Made by a program: the position numbers and the translations under genes. Positions 1-8,791 of a stretch of 64,000 nucleotides of DNA are shown here, in pieces (within the stretch, counting starts at the first letter, position 1; each line of letters starts with the position of its first letter). Below the pieces are notes generated by a model. The model saw only the letters and a list, made by a program, of their open reading frames with translations, made no database searches and was not told where the DNA came from. The stretch comes from Flavobacterium sp. N1736 (lineage in GTDB: Bacteria; Bacteroidota; Bacteroidia; Flavobacteriales; Flavobacteriaceae), in NCBI RefSeq assembly GCF_025947065.1, contig NZ_CP109994.1:2418001-2482000 (forward strand), written 5' to 3'.

Positions 1-1382
1 CTTCCGGAGAATGGTTTGGAGCTTATTGCTTAACAGAGCCAGGCGCAGGATCTGATGCAAACTCAGGAAAAACAAAAGCTGTTTTATCTGAAGATGGAAA
101 ATACTACTCTATTACAGGACAAAAAATGTGGATTTCGAATGCAGGTTTCTGTAGCGTTTTCATCGTTTTTGCCCGTATTGGTGATGATAAAAATATTACA
201 GGTTTCATCGTAGAAAACGATCCTTCAAACGGAATTTCTATGAATGAAGAAGAGCATAAATTAGGAATCCGTGCTTCGTCTACTCGTCAGGTTTTCTTCA
301 ACGATACTAAAGTTCCCGTTGAAAATATGTTGTCTGAAAGAGGAAACGGTTTCAAAATTGCAATGAACGCTTTGAACGTTGGTCGTATTAAATTGGCAGC
401 AGCTTGTTTAGATGCTCAACGTAGAGTGACTACAAATGCAGTTAAATATGCTAACGAAAGAATCCAATTTAACACTGCAATTTCATCTTTTGGAGCAATT
501 CGCTCTAAACTAGCTGAAATGGCAACTAATGCATACGCTGGAGAAAGTGCTTCTTATCGTGCTGCAAAAGACATCGAAGACAGAATCGCTGCTCGTGAGG
601 CGGAAGGAACTACGCATCAGGAAGCTGAATTGAAAGGTGTTGAAGAATATGCTATCGAATGTTCTATTCTAAAAGTTGCAGTTTCTGAAGATGTGCAAGC
701 TTGTGCTGACGAAGGAATTCAGATTTTTGGTGGAATGGGATTCTCAGAAGACACTCCAATGGAAAGTGCCTGGAGAGACGCTCGTATTGCTAGAATCTAC
801 GAAGGAACAAACGAAATTAACAGAATGCTTTCTGTTGGTATGTTGATCAAAAAGGCTATGAAAGGTCACGTTGATTTACTTGGACCAGCAATGAAAGTTT
901 CAGAAGAATTAATGGGAATTCCATCTTTTGATACGCCTGATTTCTCTGAATTATTTGCAGAAGAAAAAGGAATTATCGCCAACCTGAAAAAAGTTTTCTT
1001 GATGGTTGCAGGAAGCGCAGTTCAAAAATACGGTCCGGATTTAGATGCTCACCAACAGTTATTAATGGCTGCTTCTGATATCTTAATCGAAATCTATATG
1101 GCTGAAAGTACTATTTTGAGAACTGAAAAATTAGCCAAAAATCAAGGTGAAGCTAAAGTACAAGAGCAAATTGCTATGGCAAAATTATACTTGTACAAAG
1201 CGGTAGATATCGTTAACTCAAGAGGAAAAGAAGGAATTATTTCTTTTGCCGAAGGCGACGAACAACGTATGATGTTAATGGGATTAAAACGTTTCACAAA
1301 ATATACAAACAATCCAAATGTTGTAGCCTTGAGAGAGGTTATTACATCAAAATTAGTTGCAGAAAACGAATACTGCTTCTAA
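1..1382 (+). CDS. Acyl-CoA dehydrogenase, 5' end outside the window
   Basis: The reading frame is open from base 3, so the gene begins upstream; the first ATG in the window (126) is internal. About 459 residues are visible. The flavin-binding middle domain begins near TEPGAGSDA, followed by the helical C-terminal domain with IYEGTNEINRM. The Glu of YEGT corresponds to the catalytic base of this family. A long helical extension follows, as in the roughly 600-residue acyl-CoA dehydrogenases of Bacteroidota (VLCAD-like layout). The family oxidises acyl-CoA to trans-2-enoyl-CoA with FAD in beta-oxidation; chain-length preference cannot be read from the sequence. A hairpin terminator follows. Confidence 0.93.
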   Translation, partial: SGEWFGAYCLTEPGAGSDANSGKTKAVLSEDGKYYSITGQKMWISNAGFCSVFIVFARIGDDKNITGFIVENDPSNGISMNEEEHKLGIRASSTRQVFFNDTKVPVENMLSERGNGFKIAMNALNVGRIKLAAACLDAQRRVTTNAVKYANERIQFNTAISSFGAIRSKLAEMATNAYAGESASYRAAKDIEDRIAAREAEGTTHQEAELKGVEEYAIECSILKVAVSEDVQACADEGIQIFGGMGFSEDTPMESAWRDARIARIYEGTNEINRMLSVGMLIKKAMKGHVDLLGPAMKVSEELMGIPSFDTPDFSELFAEEKGIIANLKKVFLMVAGSAVQKYGPDLDAHQQLLMAASDILIEIYMAESTILRTEKLAKNQGEAKVQEQIAMAKLYLYKAVDIVNSRGKEGIISFAEGDEQRMMLMGLKRFTKYTNNPNVVALREVITSKLVAENEYCF

Positions 1383-1414
1383 GATAAAAATAGTTTTTAG
1401 CTTTTAATTTGTTT

Positions 1415-1458
1415 AAACCCGCACTTATCCGAAACAGTGCGGGTTTATTTTTTTTATT
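1415..1458 (+). terminator. Rho-independent terminator after acyl-CoA dehydrogenase
   Basis: Perfect 11-bp stem (AAACCCGCACT, 1415-1425, pairing with 1436-1446), a 10-nt loop and a following T-rich run. Confidence 0.85.
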
Positions 1459-1460
1459 TT

Positions 1461-1520
1461 GCCACAGATTTCAGGATTCACAAAGATTTTTAAATCATTT
1501 TAATCCTGTAATCTGTGGCA
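1461..1520. repeat. Palindromic intergenic repeat (GCCACAGATT arms)
   Basis: The arms GCCACAGATTTCAGGATT and AATCCTGTAATCTGTGGC are near-complementary around an AT-rich centre, making a roughly 60-nt imperfect palindrome. It lies after the terminator and has no coding potential. The rest of the 1383-1705 gap shows nothing beyond AT-rich sequence that should contain the chitinase promoter. Confidence 0.7.
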
Positions 1521-1705
1521 TACTTTTTAGAGGCGGACAACTATGCATCTACAAATGAGAAGACACGCTTGTGTGCTCCTCTACAGTATCTCGTGATATC
1601 ATTTCACAAATCTTTATTAAAATTACAATTCTGTTACATATTCTATAGCGATTTTTATATTCTAATGTTTTATATTTAGCATTTCAAAAAACAAATTGCT
1701 TAAAA

Positions 1706-2800
1706 ATGAAACAAATTAACCTAATTGCCCTTTTATTATTATGTGCACTTACTACAAACCTTTTTGCACAAAAAAATAAAAAAATGGACATTATCGCTTA
1801 TTACACAGGCGATGACAAACTAATTAATGAATACGAAGTAAACAAACTAGACCAGATTATTTTTAGTTTCTGTCATTTAAAAGACGGAAAACTAAGTGTT
1901 GATTCTCCCAAAGATTCTACTACAATTAAACATTTGGTTTCACTAAAAGCTAAGAATCCACAACTTAAAATTGTTTTATCGCTTGGTGGCTGGGGAGGTT
2001 GTGAGCCTTGTTCAGCAGCATTTTCTACTGCCGAAGGAAGATTGAAATTTGCTAAATCAGTAAAAGAAGTGAGTACTTATTTTAAAGTTGACGGTTTAGA
2101 TTTAGACTGGGAATATCCTGCAATTGAAGGACTTCCCGGGCATTTATTTCAGCCGGCAGACAAACCTAATTTTACTGAACTAATCAAAATTCTACGTTCT
2201 ACTCTTGGAAAAAAATACGAATTGAGTTTTGCTGCCGGAGGTTTTCAAAAATATTTAGATGAATCTATCGACTGGAAAACGGTTGCGCCATTAGTAAATC
2301 GTATTAACATTATGAGTTATGATTTAGTAAACGGATATTCTAAAGTTACCGGACATCATACGCCTTTATACAGCACGAATCCTAATGAAGAATCTACAGA
2401 CAGAGCGGTTACTTATTTATTAAAACAAGGAGTTCCGGCTGAAAAATTAATCATTGGAGGCGCATTTTATTCAAGAACATGGCAAAATGTAGAGAATATA
2501 AATAATGGATTATATCAGGCAGGTGAACATATTCCGGGTGCAGATTTTAAAAATTTTGCTACGACTTATACAGAAGCAAACGGCTGGAAATATTTTTATG
2601 ATGAAAAAGCACAAGCACCATATTGGTACAACGCTGGCACAAAAACATTTGCAACATCTGATGATTTAAAATCGATAAAAGCTAAAACCGAATATGTAAA
2701 AGCTAAAAAATTAGGTGGAATTATGTTCTGGGAACTTACTTTGGACAGTCCTAAAAACGGAATGGTAAACGCTATTTATGAAGTTAAAACAGCTAAATAA
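1706..2800 (+). CDS. Secreted glycoside hydrolase family 18 (chitinase-like)
   Basis: A 364-residue protein with an N-terminal signal peptide (hydrophobic LIALLLLCALTTNLFA, cleavage near residue 21). The GH18 substrate-site strand SLGGWGG is at 92-98 and the catalytic DxxDxDxE motif DGLDLDWE at 129-136, with Glu136 the expected acid. The C-terminal KKLGGIMFWEL matches the last barrel strand with its conserved Trp. GH18 enzymes hydrolyse chitin or related GlcNAc chains with substrate assistance. There is no carbohydrate-binding module and no T9SS sorting domain, so it is probably periplasmic or exported another way. It could also be an endo-beta-N-acetylglucosaminidase; the sequence alone does not decide. 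Confidence 0.88.
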   Translation: MKQINLIALLLLCALTTNLFAQKNKKMDIIAYYTGDDKLINEYEVNKLDQIIFSFCHLKDGKLSVDSPKDSTTIKHLVSLKAKNPQLKIVLSLGGWGGCEPCSAAFSTAEGRLKFAKSVKEVSTYFKVDGLDLDWEYPAIEGLPGHLFQPADKPNFTELIKILRSTLGKKYELSFAAGGFQKYLDESIDWKTVAPLVNRINIMSYDLVNGYSKVTGHHTPLYSTNPNEESTDRAVTYLLKQGVPAEKLIIGGAFYSRTWQNVENINNGLYQAGEHIPGADFKNFATTYTEANGWKYFYDEKAQAPYWYNAGTKTFATSDDLKSIKAKTEYVKAKKLGGIMFWELTLDSPKNGMVNAIYEVKTAK

Positions 2801-2816
2801 ATTCGTTTAAAACAAT

Positions 2817-2859
2817 AAAAAAACGGCAGTTACTTCTTAGAAATAACTGCCGTTTTTTA
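2817..2859. terminator. Bidirectional terminator between convergent genes
   Basis: The stem AAAACGGCAGTTA pairs with TAACTGCCGTTTT and is flanked by A and T runs. It serves the chitinase (+) and probably the DUF4251 gene (-), whose stop codon it overlaps. Confidence 0.85.
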
Positions 2860-3378
2860 TTTTTTATTTTCGCTCTCTTTTGGAGCTCTGATTCTGCCAT
2901 CGTAAGAAATAAACGCTCTGTTGTTACTATTGACATTCAATGTCGTTCCGCCATCATAAAAAATAGTAAATAAAAGATCGTATACATCATTTGCGTCTTT
3001 TACGGTTGCTTTAACAATGTATTTTTTTCCTTTATTTTCAACTGAAATTTTCTCCGGTTTTCCTTCAAATTTTATTCCCCCATCAGATCCGTAACCAACA
3101 TTATAGGCGCGTCCGAAAAAAGGTAAATCGCATATTACATTCTCTGAATTAAACTTTAACGAATAAGTATTATAATCCAGATTAATCATTCTGCCTCCTT
3201 GCGGGGAAACTTTTTCGGCATCAAAAACAAAATTTTTAGCATCAATAAGCGCTTCTGTTTCTTTTTGTTTTTGAAGTTCTCTTTCCTGCTTTAATTCCTT
3301 TTTCGTTTTTTCCTGAGCAAAACCATCAAAACTAAAAAAAGAAAACAGCAATACTAAAATGGCTAACCTGCTTTTCAT
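2857..3378 (-). CDS. DUF4251 family envelope protein
   Basis: A 173-residue protein with an N-terminal signal peptide (SRLAILVLLFSFFSFDGFAQ) and then a charged Lys/Glu-rich linker. The body has the family hallmarks PQGGRMINLDYNTYSLKF, CDLPFFGRAYN and YGSDGGIKFEG, which fit DUF4251, a Bacteroidota-specific beta-rich exported family of unknown function. It lies 5 bp downstream of the META-domain lipoprotein on the same strand, so the two are probably co-transcribed. Confidence 0.8.
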   Translation of the reverse strand: MKSRLAILVLLFSFFSFDGFAQEKTKKELKQERELQKQKETEALIDAKNFVFDAEKVSPQGGRMINLDYNTYSLKFNSENVICDLPFFGRAYNVGYGSDGGIKFEGKPEKISVENKGKKYIVKATVKDANDVYDLLFTIFYDGGTTLNVNSNNRAFISYDGRIRAPKESENKK

Positions 3379-3383
3379 GGTTT

Positions 3384-3809
3384 CTATTTTTTGGTGAATC
3401 GCATCATAGCAACATCTCCGGAAATTAAATTCAGGGTTTTGCCATCATCCGTAATATCATACGAAGTTATCTTTTGCAGTATACTCATATAAGTCTGCTC
3501 CCCTTGCCCGTCCATACACATCATTTTTGTCATTACCATTGGTTGTGTAAAATCGATTTTATTACCATCTACACTCAATTTTCCTGTATATGAATTACAG
3601 CTGCTATTACCGGAAACACGATTTTCTTTAGAGTCAAAAACTATGGTTGGTTTTTTATTTGGATACAAACCGTCAAAAGCAATTCTTGGACCAGAGATAT
3701 AATTGAGTTCCCATGTTCCGTCAAGTTTAGAAACTGTATCCGTTTTTTTACATTTACATGAAAGCAATACAACTCCTAAAAAAACTAAAATTAAAGTGTT
3801 CTTTACCAT
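3384..3809 (-). CDS. META domain lipoprotein (HslJ-like)
   Basis: A 141-residue protein. The start MVKNTLILVFLGVVLLSCKC contains a lipobox (LLSC, Cys18), so it is probably lipid-anchored. The rest is one META domain: LDGTWELNYISG, GNSSCNSYTGKLSVDG and MVMTKMMCMDGQGEQTYM with its conserved Cys/Met residues. The domain occurs in HslJ, which is linked to heat and novobiocin tolerance in E. coli; a specific role here is unknown. First gene of a likely two-gene operon with the DUF4251 gene. Confidence 0.85.
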   Translation of the reverse strand: MVKNTLILVFLGVVLLSCKCKKTDTVSKLDGTWELNYISGPRIAFDGLYPNKKPTIVFDSKENRVSGNSSCNSYTGKLSVDGNKIDFTQPMVMTKMMCMDGQGEQTYMSILQKITSYDITDDGKTLNLISGDVAMMRFTKK

Positions 3810-3998
3810 ATTATTATAGATTAAATTAAAAAAATTTTGTGGATAATTTATACGAAATTGTATACTAAATTTAATGACTTTTATTAAAACAATTGTAAAA
3901 TGAAAGTAATAGTTTTGGTTTTTTTTAACTTTTAGCGTCAGACAATTTCAGTAATTTTAAGCTAAATTTACTTATTATTTAATTTAAAAGCCTTACAA

Positions 3999-4526
3999 AT
4001 GAAAAAAATAATCGTTTCCTTCGCTATAGTTACAGCCTTAGTTGTTGGCTGTAAGACCAGTACAAAATCAAATGATGCTAAAACTTTAACTGTTGCATTA
4101 GAACCAAAAAGTAACAGCACCGTAACGGGAACAGCTACTTTTACAGAGAAAAATGGCAAAGTAACTTTTGTGGCAAAAGTGGCAGGTTTACAGCCCGGAG
4201 TTCACGCTATACATATTCATGAAAAATCAGATTGTACTGCTGCTGACGGAAGTTCTGCTGGCGGACACTGGAATCCAACTTTTAAAAAACATGGAAAATG
4301 GGGCGTTGGCGAATATCATAAAGGTGATATCGGAAACTTTACCGCAGATGATAAAGGTAACGGATCTATCACGCTTACAACAGACGAATGGTGTATAGGT
4401 TGTGAGGATGAAACCAAAAATATACTTGGAAAAGGTTTAATCGTACATCAGGGAACTGATGATTTTACAACTCAACCAACCGGAAATGCCGGCGGCAGAG
4501 TTGCCTGTGCAGGTATTATCAAGTAA
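3999..4526 (+). CDS. sodC: Cu/Zn superoxide dismutase, lipoprotein
   Basis: A 175-residue protein with lipobox VVGC (Cys18), so probably anchored in the envelope, where it would dismutate superoxide. Expected Cu ligands are His72 and His74 (HAIHIHE), His90 (GGHWNP) and His150 (LIVHQGTDD). Expected Zn ligands are His90, His98, His107 and Asp110 (KHGKWGVGEYHKGD). The conserved Cys79 (SDCT) and Cys170 (GRVACAGII) should form the family disulfide. An unusual extra pair, Cys132-x-x-Cys135 (EWCIGCEDE), lies in the segment before the last Cu ligand. A single-gene unit closed by a hairpin. Confidence 0.92.
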   Translation: MKKIIVSFAIVTALVVGCKTSTKSNDAKTLTVALEPKSNSTVTGTATFTEKNGKVTFVAKVAGLQPGVHAIHIHEKSDCTAADGSSAGGHWNPTFKKHGKWGVGEYHKGDIGNFTADDKGNGSITLTTDEWCIGCEDETKNILGKGLIVHQGTDDFTTQPTGNAGGRVACAGIIK

Positions 4527-4531
4527 AAACA

Positions 4532-4575
4532 AAATAACCACTACTTTTTCACAAAATTTAGTGGTTATTTCATTT
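4532..4575 (+). terminator. Hairpin after sodC
   Basis: Perfect 12-bp inverted repeat AAATAACCACTA / TAGTGGTTATTT (4532-4543 and 4559-4570). The T tract after it is short, so it may be a weak terminator. Confidence 0.6.
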
Positions 4576-4605
4576 AAAATTTAAACATACCACAAGAAAA
4601 AGATA

Positions 4606-4613
4606 TAGCTTTG
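4606..4613 (+). promoter_or_regulatory. -7 promoter element TAGCTTTG
   Basis: Matches the Bacteroidota sigma-ABfr -7 consensus TAnnTTTG, 22 nt before the ATG of the LETM1-like gene. No clear -33 TTG was seen. Confidence 0.5.
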
Positions 4614-4635
4614 TAGCCTCAAACCAAAGTTAATA

Positions 4636-5838
4636 ATGATTAACCCATCGGCATCAGGCTGGATCGATAAATTTTTTAGCGAACAAAAGTTTTCAGAAGC
4701 AATTCCTTTTGAAACAGTAGATTCTTTTTACTATAAAGTGAGAGAAACTGGCTTTATCTATGGGCACATTATTTCTATAGATTCCCAAATTCCAATTCCG
4801 ATAAAAGGCTGGTTTAAAACAGAAATTTCTAAAATTGCTTTACTAAATACTTTGTACGGTGCTTTTTGTTTAGAAAAAAGAAACTCTGAGCCTAAGAATT
4901 TCATTACCGAAGTTTTAAAGTTTTATAAAGCAATGAATCCGGAAGGGTTTAATCTCTTTAAAATTTTACTTCCAAAAGATGCACCTTCCCATTCTTTAGA
5001 AAATATAATTGATGAAAGAGTGCAGACTAATGATAGTATTATTAGTAAAAACTTTTCGCATCTTGTTACCAACGCTTTATTATTTATTGATGTTTTGGCA
5101 TTTAGACAATATTTGGCGCATGGTGAAATTCCTGAAAAATATTTAAAACGAATTGAAGAAACGGTTCTTGGTATTGTAGGTTTAGCATTAAAAACGAAAA
5201 CAGTAAAATCGCAACACGATGATTTATTGATTAAACTTTTTGAAGCTTCTATTCGATATTCAAAATTTTCAAAAGTTACGGTTGATACTTTAGAAACCTT
5301 GCAGCTTGATTATTTTAGCAACAAACTAGAGCAATATTATTTGATCGATATGGCCGGAATGGCTTTATGGAGCGATGGCGTTGTCGAAAATGAGGAAGCA
5401 TATTTTTTATATTCGCTAGGATCGATGATGCATGTTTCTGATGATTTCGTTACCCAAAGTATCGACACGACACATACTTTTATTACGACTCATAAACATA
5501 AAATTCCGTATTTTAATTATTCAAATCCGGTAAAGCATTTTTATGACCAGATGACGCACACGGTTGTAAAACTGATTATAAGAAACAAAAACAGGCTGGT
5601 TAAGGAAATTGTTCAGAGTAAAGAATTGATGGTTCTTTTGGCTTATTCTACAACAAGGGATTTAGATGCAAAAGAAAAGAAAAAAGTAAAAAAACAGCTT
5701 TTGGATATCTGCAAAACGATTCCGTCATTGACAATATTCTTACTACCCGGCGGAAGTTTATTATTGCCGATATTAATCAAATTTATTCCAACAATGTTAC
5801 CATCGGCTTTTAATGAAAATCTCGACGAAAATGAATAA
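4636..5838 (+). CDS. LETM1-like protein (LETM1-related biofilm-associated type)
   Basis: A 400-residue protein with no signal peptide. The mostly helical middle (LYLIDMAGMALWSDGVVENEEAYFL, described here in outline) resembles a TerB-like helical bundle. The C-terminus, with KKQLLDICKTIPSLTIFL and a hydrophobic LLPGGSLLLPILIKFIP segment near 370-390, resembles the ribosome-binding/membrane part of LETM1 proteins. Similar Flavobacterium proteins are called LETM1-related biofilm-associated. Eukaryotic LETM1 is a mitochondrial cation exchange factor, but nothing here proves ion transport. It has its own promoter motif and a terminator, so it is monocistronic. Confidence 0.6.
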   Translation: MINPSASGWIDKFFSEQKFSEAIPFETVDSFYYKVRETGFIYGHIISIDSQIPIPIKGWFKTEISKIALLNTLYGAFCLEKRNSEPKNFITEVLKFYKAMNPEGFNLFKILLPKDAPSHSLENIIDERVQTNDSIISKNFSHLVTNALLFIDVLAFRQYLAHGEIPEKYLKRIEETVLGIVGLALKTKTVKSQHDDLLIKLFEASIRYSKFSKVTVDTLETLQLDYFSNKLEQYYLIDMAGMALWSDGVVENEEAYFLYSLGSMMHVSDDFVTQSIDTTHTFITTHKHKIPYFNYSNPVKHFYDQMTHTVVKLIIRNKNRLVKEIVQSKELMVLLAYSTTRDLDAKEKKKVKKQLLDICKTIPSLTIFLLPGGSLLLPILIKFIPTMLPSAFNENLDENE

Positions 5839-5865
5839 AAAATCGCCCCTTTGAGGCGATTTTTT
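5837..5865. terminator. Bidirectional terminator, LETM1-like / carbonic anhydrase
   Basis: The stem AAAAAATCGCC pairs with GGCGATTTTTT around a 7-nt loop, with A and T tracts on either side, between two convergent genes. Confidence 0.85.
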
Positions 5866-5884
5866 ATTATATAATTTAATTATT

Positions 5885-6523
5885 TTATAAATTACTAAGC
5901 TGGTAAACTTCATCTAATTCAGCATTTGATGCGATATTTACATTCAAATCGGTTACAAAACCAGAATTTAAACCGTAAACCCATCCGTGAAGCATTAAAT
6001 CCTGACCATTTTTCCAGGCACCTTGTACAATTGATGTCTTTGCCAGGTTGTAAACTTGTTCTTTGGCATTAATTTCAACAAAAGCATTGAAACGTTCTGT
6101 TTCATCTTCAATTGAATTCAGGTATTTATCATGCAAACGATATTCATCTTTAATATGACGAATCCAGTTGTCGATAATTCCAACAGACATATTTCCCATT
6201 GCAGCTTTTACACCACCACAACCGTAATGTCCGCAAACAATAACGTGTTTTACTTTTAAAACATTTACTGCATAATCCAGTACGCTTAACATATTCATAT
6301 CTGAATGCACAACCATATTGGCAATATTTCGGTGAACAAAAACTTCACCTGGTTTAGCACCAATAATTTCGTTTGCCGGAACACGGCTGTCAGAACATCC
6401 AATCCATAATAATGGCGGAGTTTGACCTTTAGCTAAATCTGCAAAATAATTTGGGTCTAATGCTAATGATTTTTCAACCCATTCTTTATTATTGTCTAAT
6501 AATTTTTGATAAAATTCTCTCAT
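5885..6523 (-). CDS. Beta-class carbonic anhydrase
   Basis: A 212-residue cytosolic enzyme, usual length for the bacterial Can type. Zinc ligands are Cys43 (CSDSRVPANEI), His99 and Cys102 (CGHYGCGGVKAA). Asp45 and Arg47 form the catalytic dyad, and HRNIANMV follows as in the family. It interconverts CO2 and bicarbonate. It lies 122 bp downstream of a SulP-type anion transporter on the same strand, which suggests joint handling of bicarbonate. Confidence 0.95.
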   Translation of the reverse strand: MREFYQKLLDNNKEWVEKSLALDPNYFADLAKGQTPPLLWIGCSDSRVPANEIIGAKPGEVFVHRNIANMVVHSDMNMLSVLDYAVNVLKVKHVIVCGHYGCGGVKAAMGNMSVGIIDNWIRHIKDEYRLHDKYLNSIEDETERFNAFVEINAKEQVYNLAKTSIVQGAWKNGQDLMLHGWVYGLNSGFVTDLNVNIASNAELDEVYQLSNL

Positions 6524-6645
6524 AATTTATTATTATTTATAGTGGTATTTTTAACGTGTAAAAATATCAATAAGGACTTTTTGTAAAGTTACCTAAATTC
6601 TGATACTTCTTCACTTTCGAAATACCTAAAATTTATTTAATTGTT

Positions 6646-8295
6646 TTAAAATTGTTCTTTTCTAACTTCTTTTTTAACCAACGCTCTTTTTGCAACATCA
6701 TAATAATGTTCTATCGAAACGTGATTATTAATATCCGGCGTATTTTCTAATTCGTACGCTTTTTTAAAGCCTTTTAGTTTTACTTTGATGTTTTCATCAA
6801 TAGCACGGGTTTCTTTAAATTCACGAATTAAATCCAGAACATCATGCGCAATATACTCTGTATCATGTGCATTGATGATTACTTTTGAGTTTTCAGGAAT
6901 TTCATTTAGTGTTAATTTGATCGCCGCTTTATTCAAAAATGAAACTTCCTGCGCCAAATCAATATGAATAACATCTCCATCTTCGTATTCTTCTTTTTTA
7001 AAGCTATATGCTCTTTTCAGGTTTCCTCTCAATACAAAAATAATACTAATGATGATTCCCAAAGCCACACCTTTAAGTAAATCTGTTGCAACAACAAATA
7101 CTAAAGTGGCAATAAAAGGTACAAACTGGTATTTTCCTTTTTCCCAGAAATGTAAAAATGTTGCTGGTTTTGCTAATTTATATCCAACTAAAATCAAAAC
7201 TGTTGCTAAAGTCGCTAACGGAATCTTGTTTAAAAGTGCCGGAATCGCCAAAACGCTCACCAATAAAAGTACACCATGAATAATTGCCGACATTTTAGAT
7301 TTTGCTCCTGCATTATTATTTGCTGAAGATCTTACTACAACTGATGTCATTGGTAAACCTCCTAAAAGTGAACTTACAATATTACCAATTCCCTGAGCTC
7401 TAAGTTCAACATTTGTATTGGTATAACGTTTTTGAACATCCATTCTGTCTGCTGCTTCAATACATAATAATGTTTCGATAGAAGCAACAATGGCAATTGT
7501 AATGGCAACAACCCAAACCTGCGGATTTGTAACTGCAGCAAAATTTGGCAGTATCAAAATAGATTTAAACTCATCAAAAGATTTTGGAACAGGCAGAGAA
7601 ACCAAATGCTCTTTTGCAATAGCAAGCGAACTTCCTGTTGAAACAAAAATTTCGTTTATAGCAACTCCCAAAATAACAGCAATAAGTGCACCCGGAACTA
7701 ATTTTAGTCTCTTTAAAAAAGGAACTTTTTCCCAGGAAATTAAGATCACTAATGAAATTACTGAAATTACGACTGCTCCTAACTGAATGTGATTTATTAC
7801 GTTGAATAAAAATGAAAATGAATTACTTCCATCGTTTTGAATAAAAGCCTGATCTCCTTCAAAATCAGCATCGTAACCAAAAGCGTGTGGCAATTGTTTT
7901 AAGATGATAATGATACCGATACCAGCAAGCATGCCTTCAATAACATTGGTTGGAAAATAATTTGAAATACTTCCGGCTTTTAAAAATCCTAATGCTAACT
8001 GAATTAATCCAGCAATAAAAACAGACATTAAAAACACATCGAAGGCACCCAAATCAGTGATTGCGGTTAAAATAATAGCTGTTAAACCAGCAGCCGGACC
8101 AGATACACTAATATGCGACTGGCTTAAATAACCTACCACAATACCACCAATAACACCTGCGATAATTCCAGAAAATAAAGGCGCTCCAGAAGCCATTGCA
8201 ATACCTAAACACAACGGAAGAGCCACCAAAAAAACCACTAAACCCGATGCAAAATCAGATTTAAGGTTGGCAAAAAGATTAATTTTTTTTGTCAT
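6646..8295 (-). CDS. SulP family anion transporter with STAS domain (likely bicarbonate or sulfate)
   Basis: A 549-residue inner-membrane protein. The transport part (about residues 10-430) has the SulP start FASGLVVFLVALPLCLGIAMASG and many hydrophobic segments, including HISVSGPAAGLTAII. A cytoplasmic STAS domain (about 435-535) follows. SulP proteins carry sulfate, bicarbonate or dicarboxylates. The carbonic anhydrase next door favours bicarbonate (BicA-like), but this is inferred from context; the substrate cannot be read from the sequence. The 5' side faces the small gene at 8375-8659 on the same strand. Confidence 0.88.
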   Translation of the reverse strand: MTKKINLFANLKSDFASGLVVFLVALPLCLGIAMASGAPLFSGIIAGVIGGIVVGYLSQSHISVSGPAAGLTAIILTAITDLGAFDVFLMSVFIAGLIQLALGFLKAGSISNYFPTNVIEGMLAGIGIIIILKQLPHAFGYDADFEGDQAFIQNDGSNSFSFLFNVINHIQLGAVVISVISLVILISWEKVPFLKRLKLVPGALIAVILGVAINEIFVSTGSSLAIAKEHLVSLPVPKSFDEFKSILILPNFAAVTNPQVWVVAITIAIVASIETLLCIEAADRMDVQKRYTNTNVELRAQGIGNIVSSLLGGLPMTSVVVRSSANNNAGAKSKMSAIIHGVLLLVSVLAIPALLNKIPLATLATVLILVGYKLAKPATFLHFWEKGKYQFVPFIATLVFVVATDLLKGVALGIIISIIFVLRGNLKRAYSFKKEEYEDGDVIHIDLAQEVSFLNKAAIKLTLNEIPENSKVIINAHDTEYIAHDVLDLIREFKETRAIDENIKVKLKGFKKAYELENTPDINNHVSIEHYYDVAKRALVKKEVRKEQF

Positions 8296-8374
8296 AATAC
8301 AATACTAAAAATTGATACATTAAAGAGCTACTGCATTTACGATAAATACAGTTGTTTTTAAACAATCGGAAGTA

Positions 8375-8659
8375 CTATGACAAGTTTGGGGGTGGGGCAA
8401 ATATACTTGGTGAAATATTATCTAATTTGACGATATTTTCAGACACTATAGTTTTTTTCTCAATATAAACAGGAATCACAACTTCGTGTTGAAGTATTGT
8501 TGGATAAACTGCTGCTTTAAGTTCTTTATGAGAATGCTCTTCTTCAGAGAAACTGAAGAACATAGACGTATCACTGCTTTTCTTTATCACCGTAACAATG
8601 GTTGGTGTTGTCAGGAAAGCAATAAATATGAATAATAATATGCGAGCGACTAATTTCAT
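8375..8659 (-). CDS. Small exported or membrane-anchored protein, function unknown
   Basis: 94 residues. One N-terminal hydrophobic segment (LVARILLFIFIAFLTTPTIVTVI) is followed by a polar part with an acidic/His cluster SEEEHSHKE and a proline-rich end FAPPPNLS. I recognise no domain. A TATTTTTG promoter motif ends only 5 bases before the ATG, which would leave almost no 5' leader. It lies 79 bp upstream of the SulP gene on the same strand. Confidence 0.6.
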   Translation of the reverse strand: MKLVARILLFIFIAFLTTPTIVTVIKKSSDTSMFFSFSEEEHSHKELKAAVYPTILQHEVVIPVYIEKKTIVSENIVKLDNISPSIFAPPPNLS

Positions 8660-8664
8660 TGGGG

Positions 8665-8672
8665 CAAAAATA
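8665..8672 (-). promoter_or_regulatory. -7 promoter element TATTTTTG
   Basis: The minus strand reads TATTTTTG, a match to TAnnTTTG, just before the ATG at 8659. The transcript would be nearly leaderless. Confidence 0.45.
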
Positions 8673-8732
8673 GTGTTAAACAGATAAAATCAAAGCGAGA
8701 AACTAAAAATTTTATAGAAATTTAACATAAAT

Positions 8733-8768
8733 AAAAAACAGAATGACGATAAATTCACCATTCTGTTT
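8733..8768 (-). terminator. Terminator after dps
   Basis: 10-bp inverted repeat AAACAGAATG / CATTCTGTTT (8736-8745 and 8759-8768). In the minus direction it is followed by a run of six T. Confidence 0.8.
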
Positions 8769-8791
8769 CTAATTTGCTTATAAATAGTTGT

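Noticed and set aside
3968..4159. 63-residue minus-strand frame over sodC
   Set aside because: Antisense of the sodC signal peptide, with no independent support.
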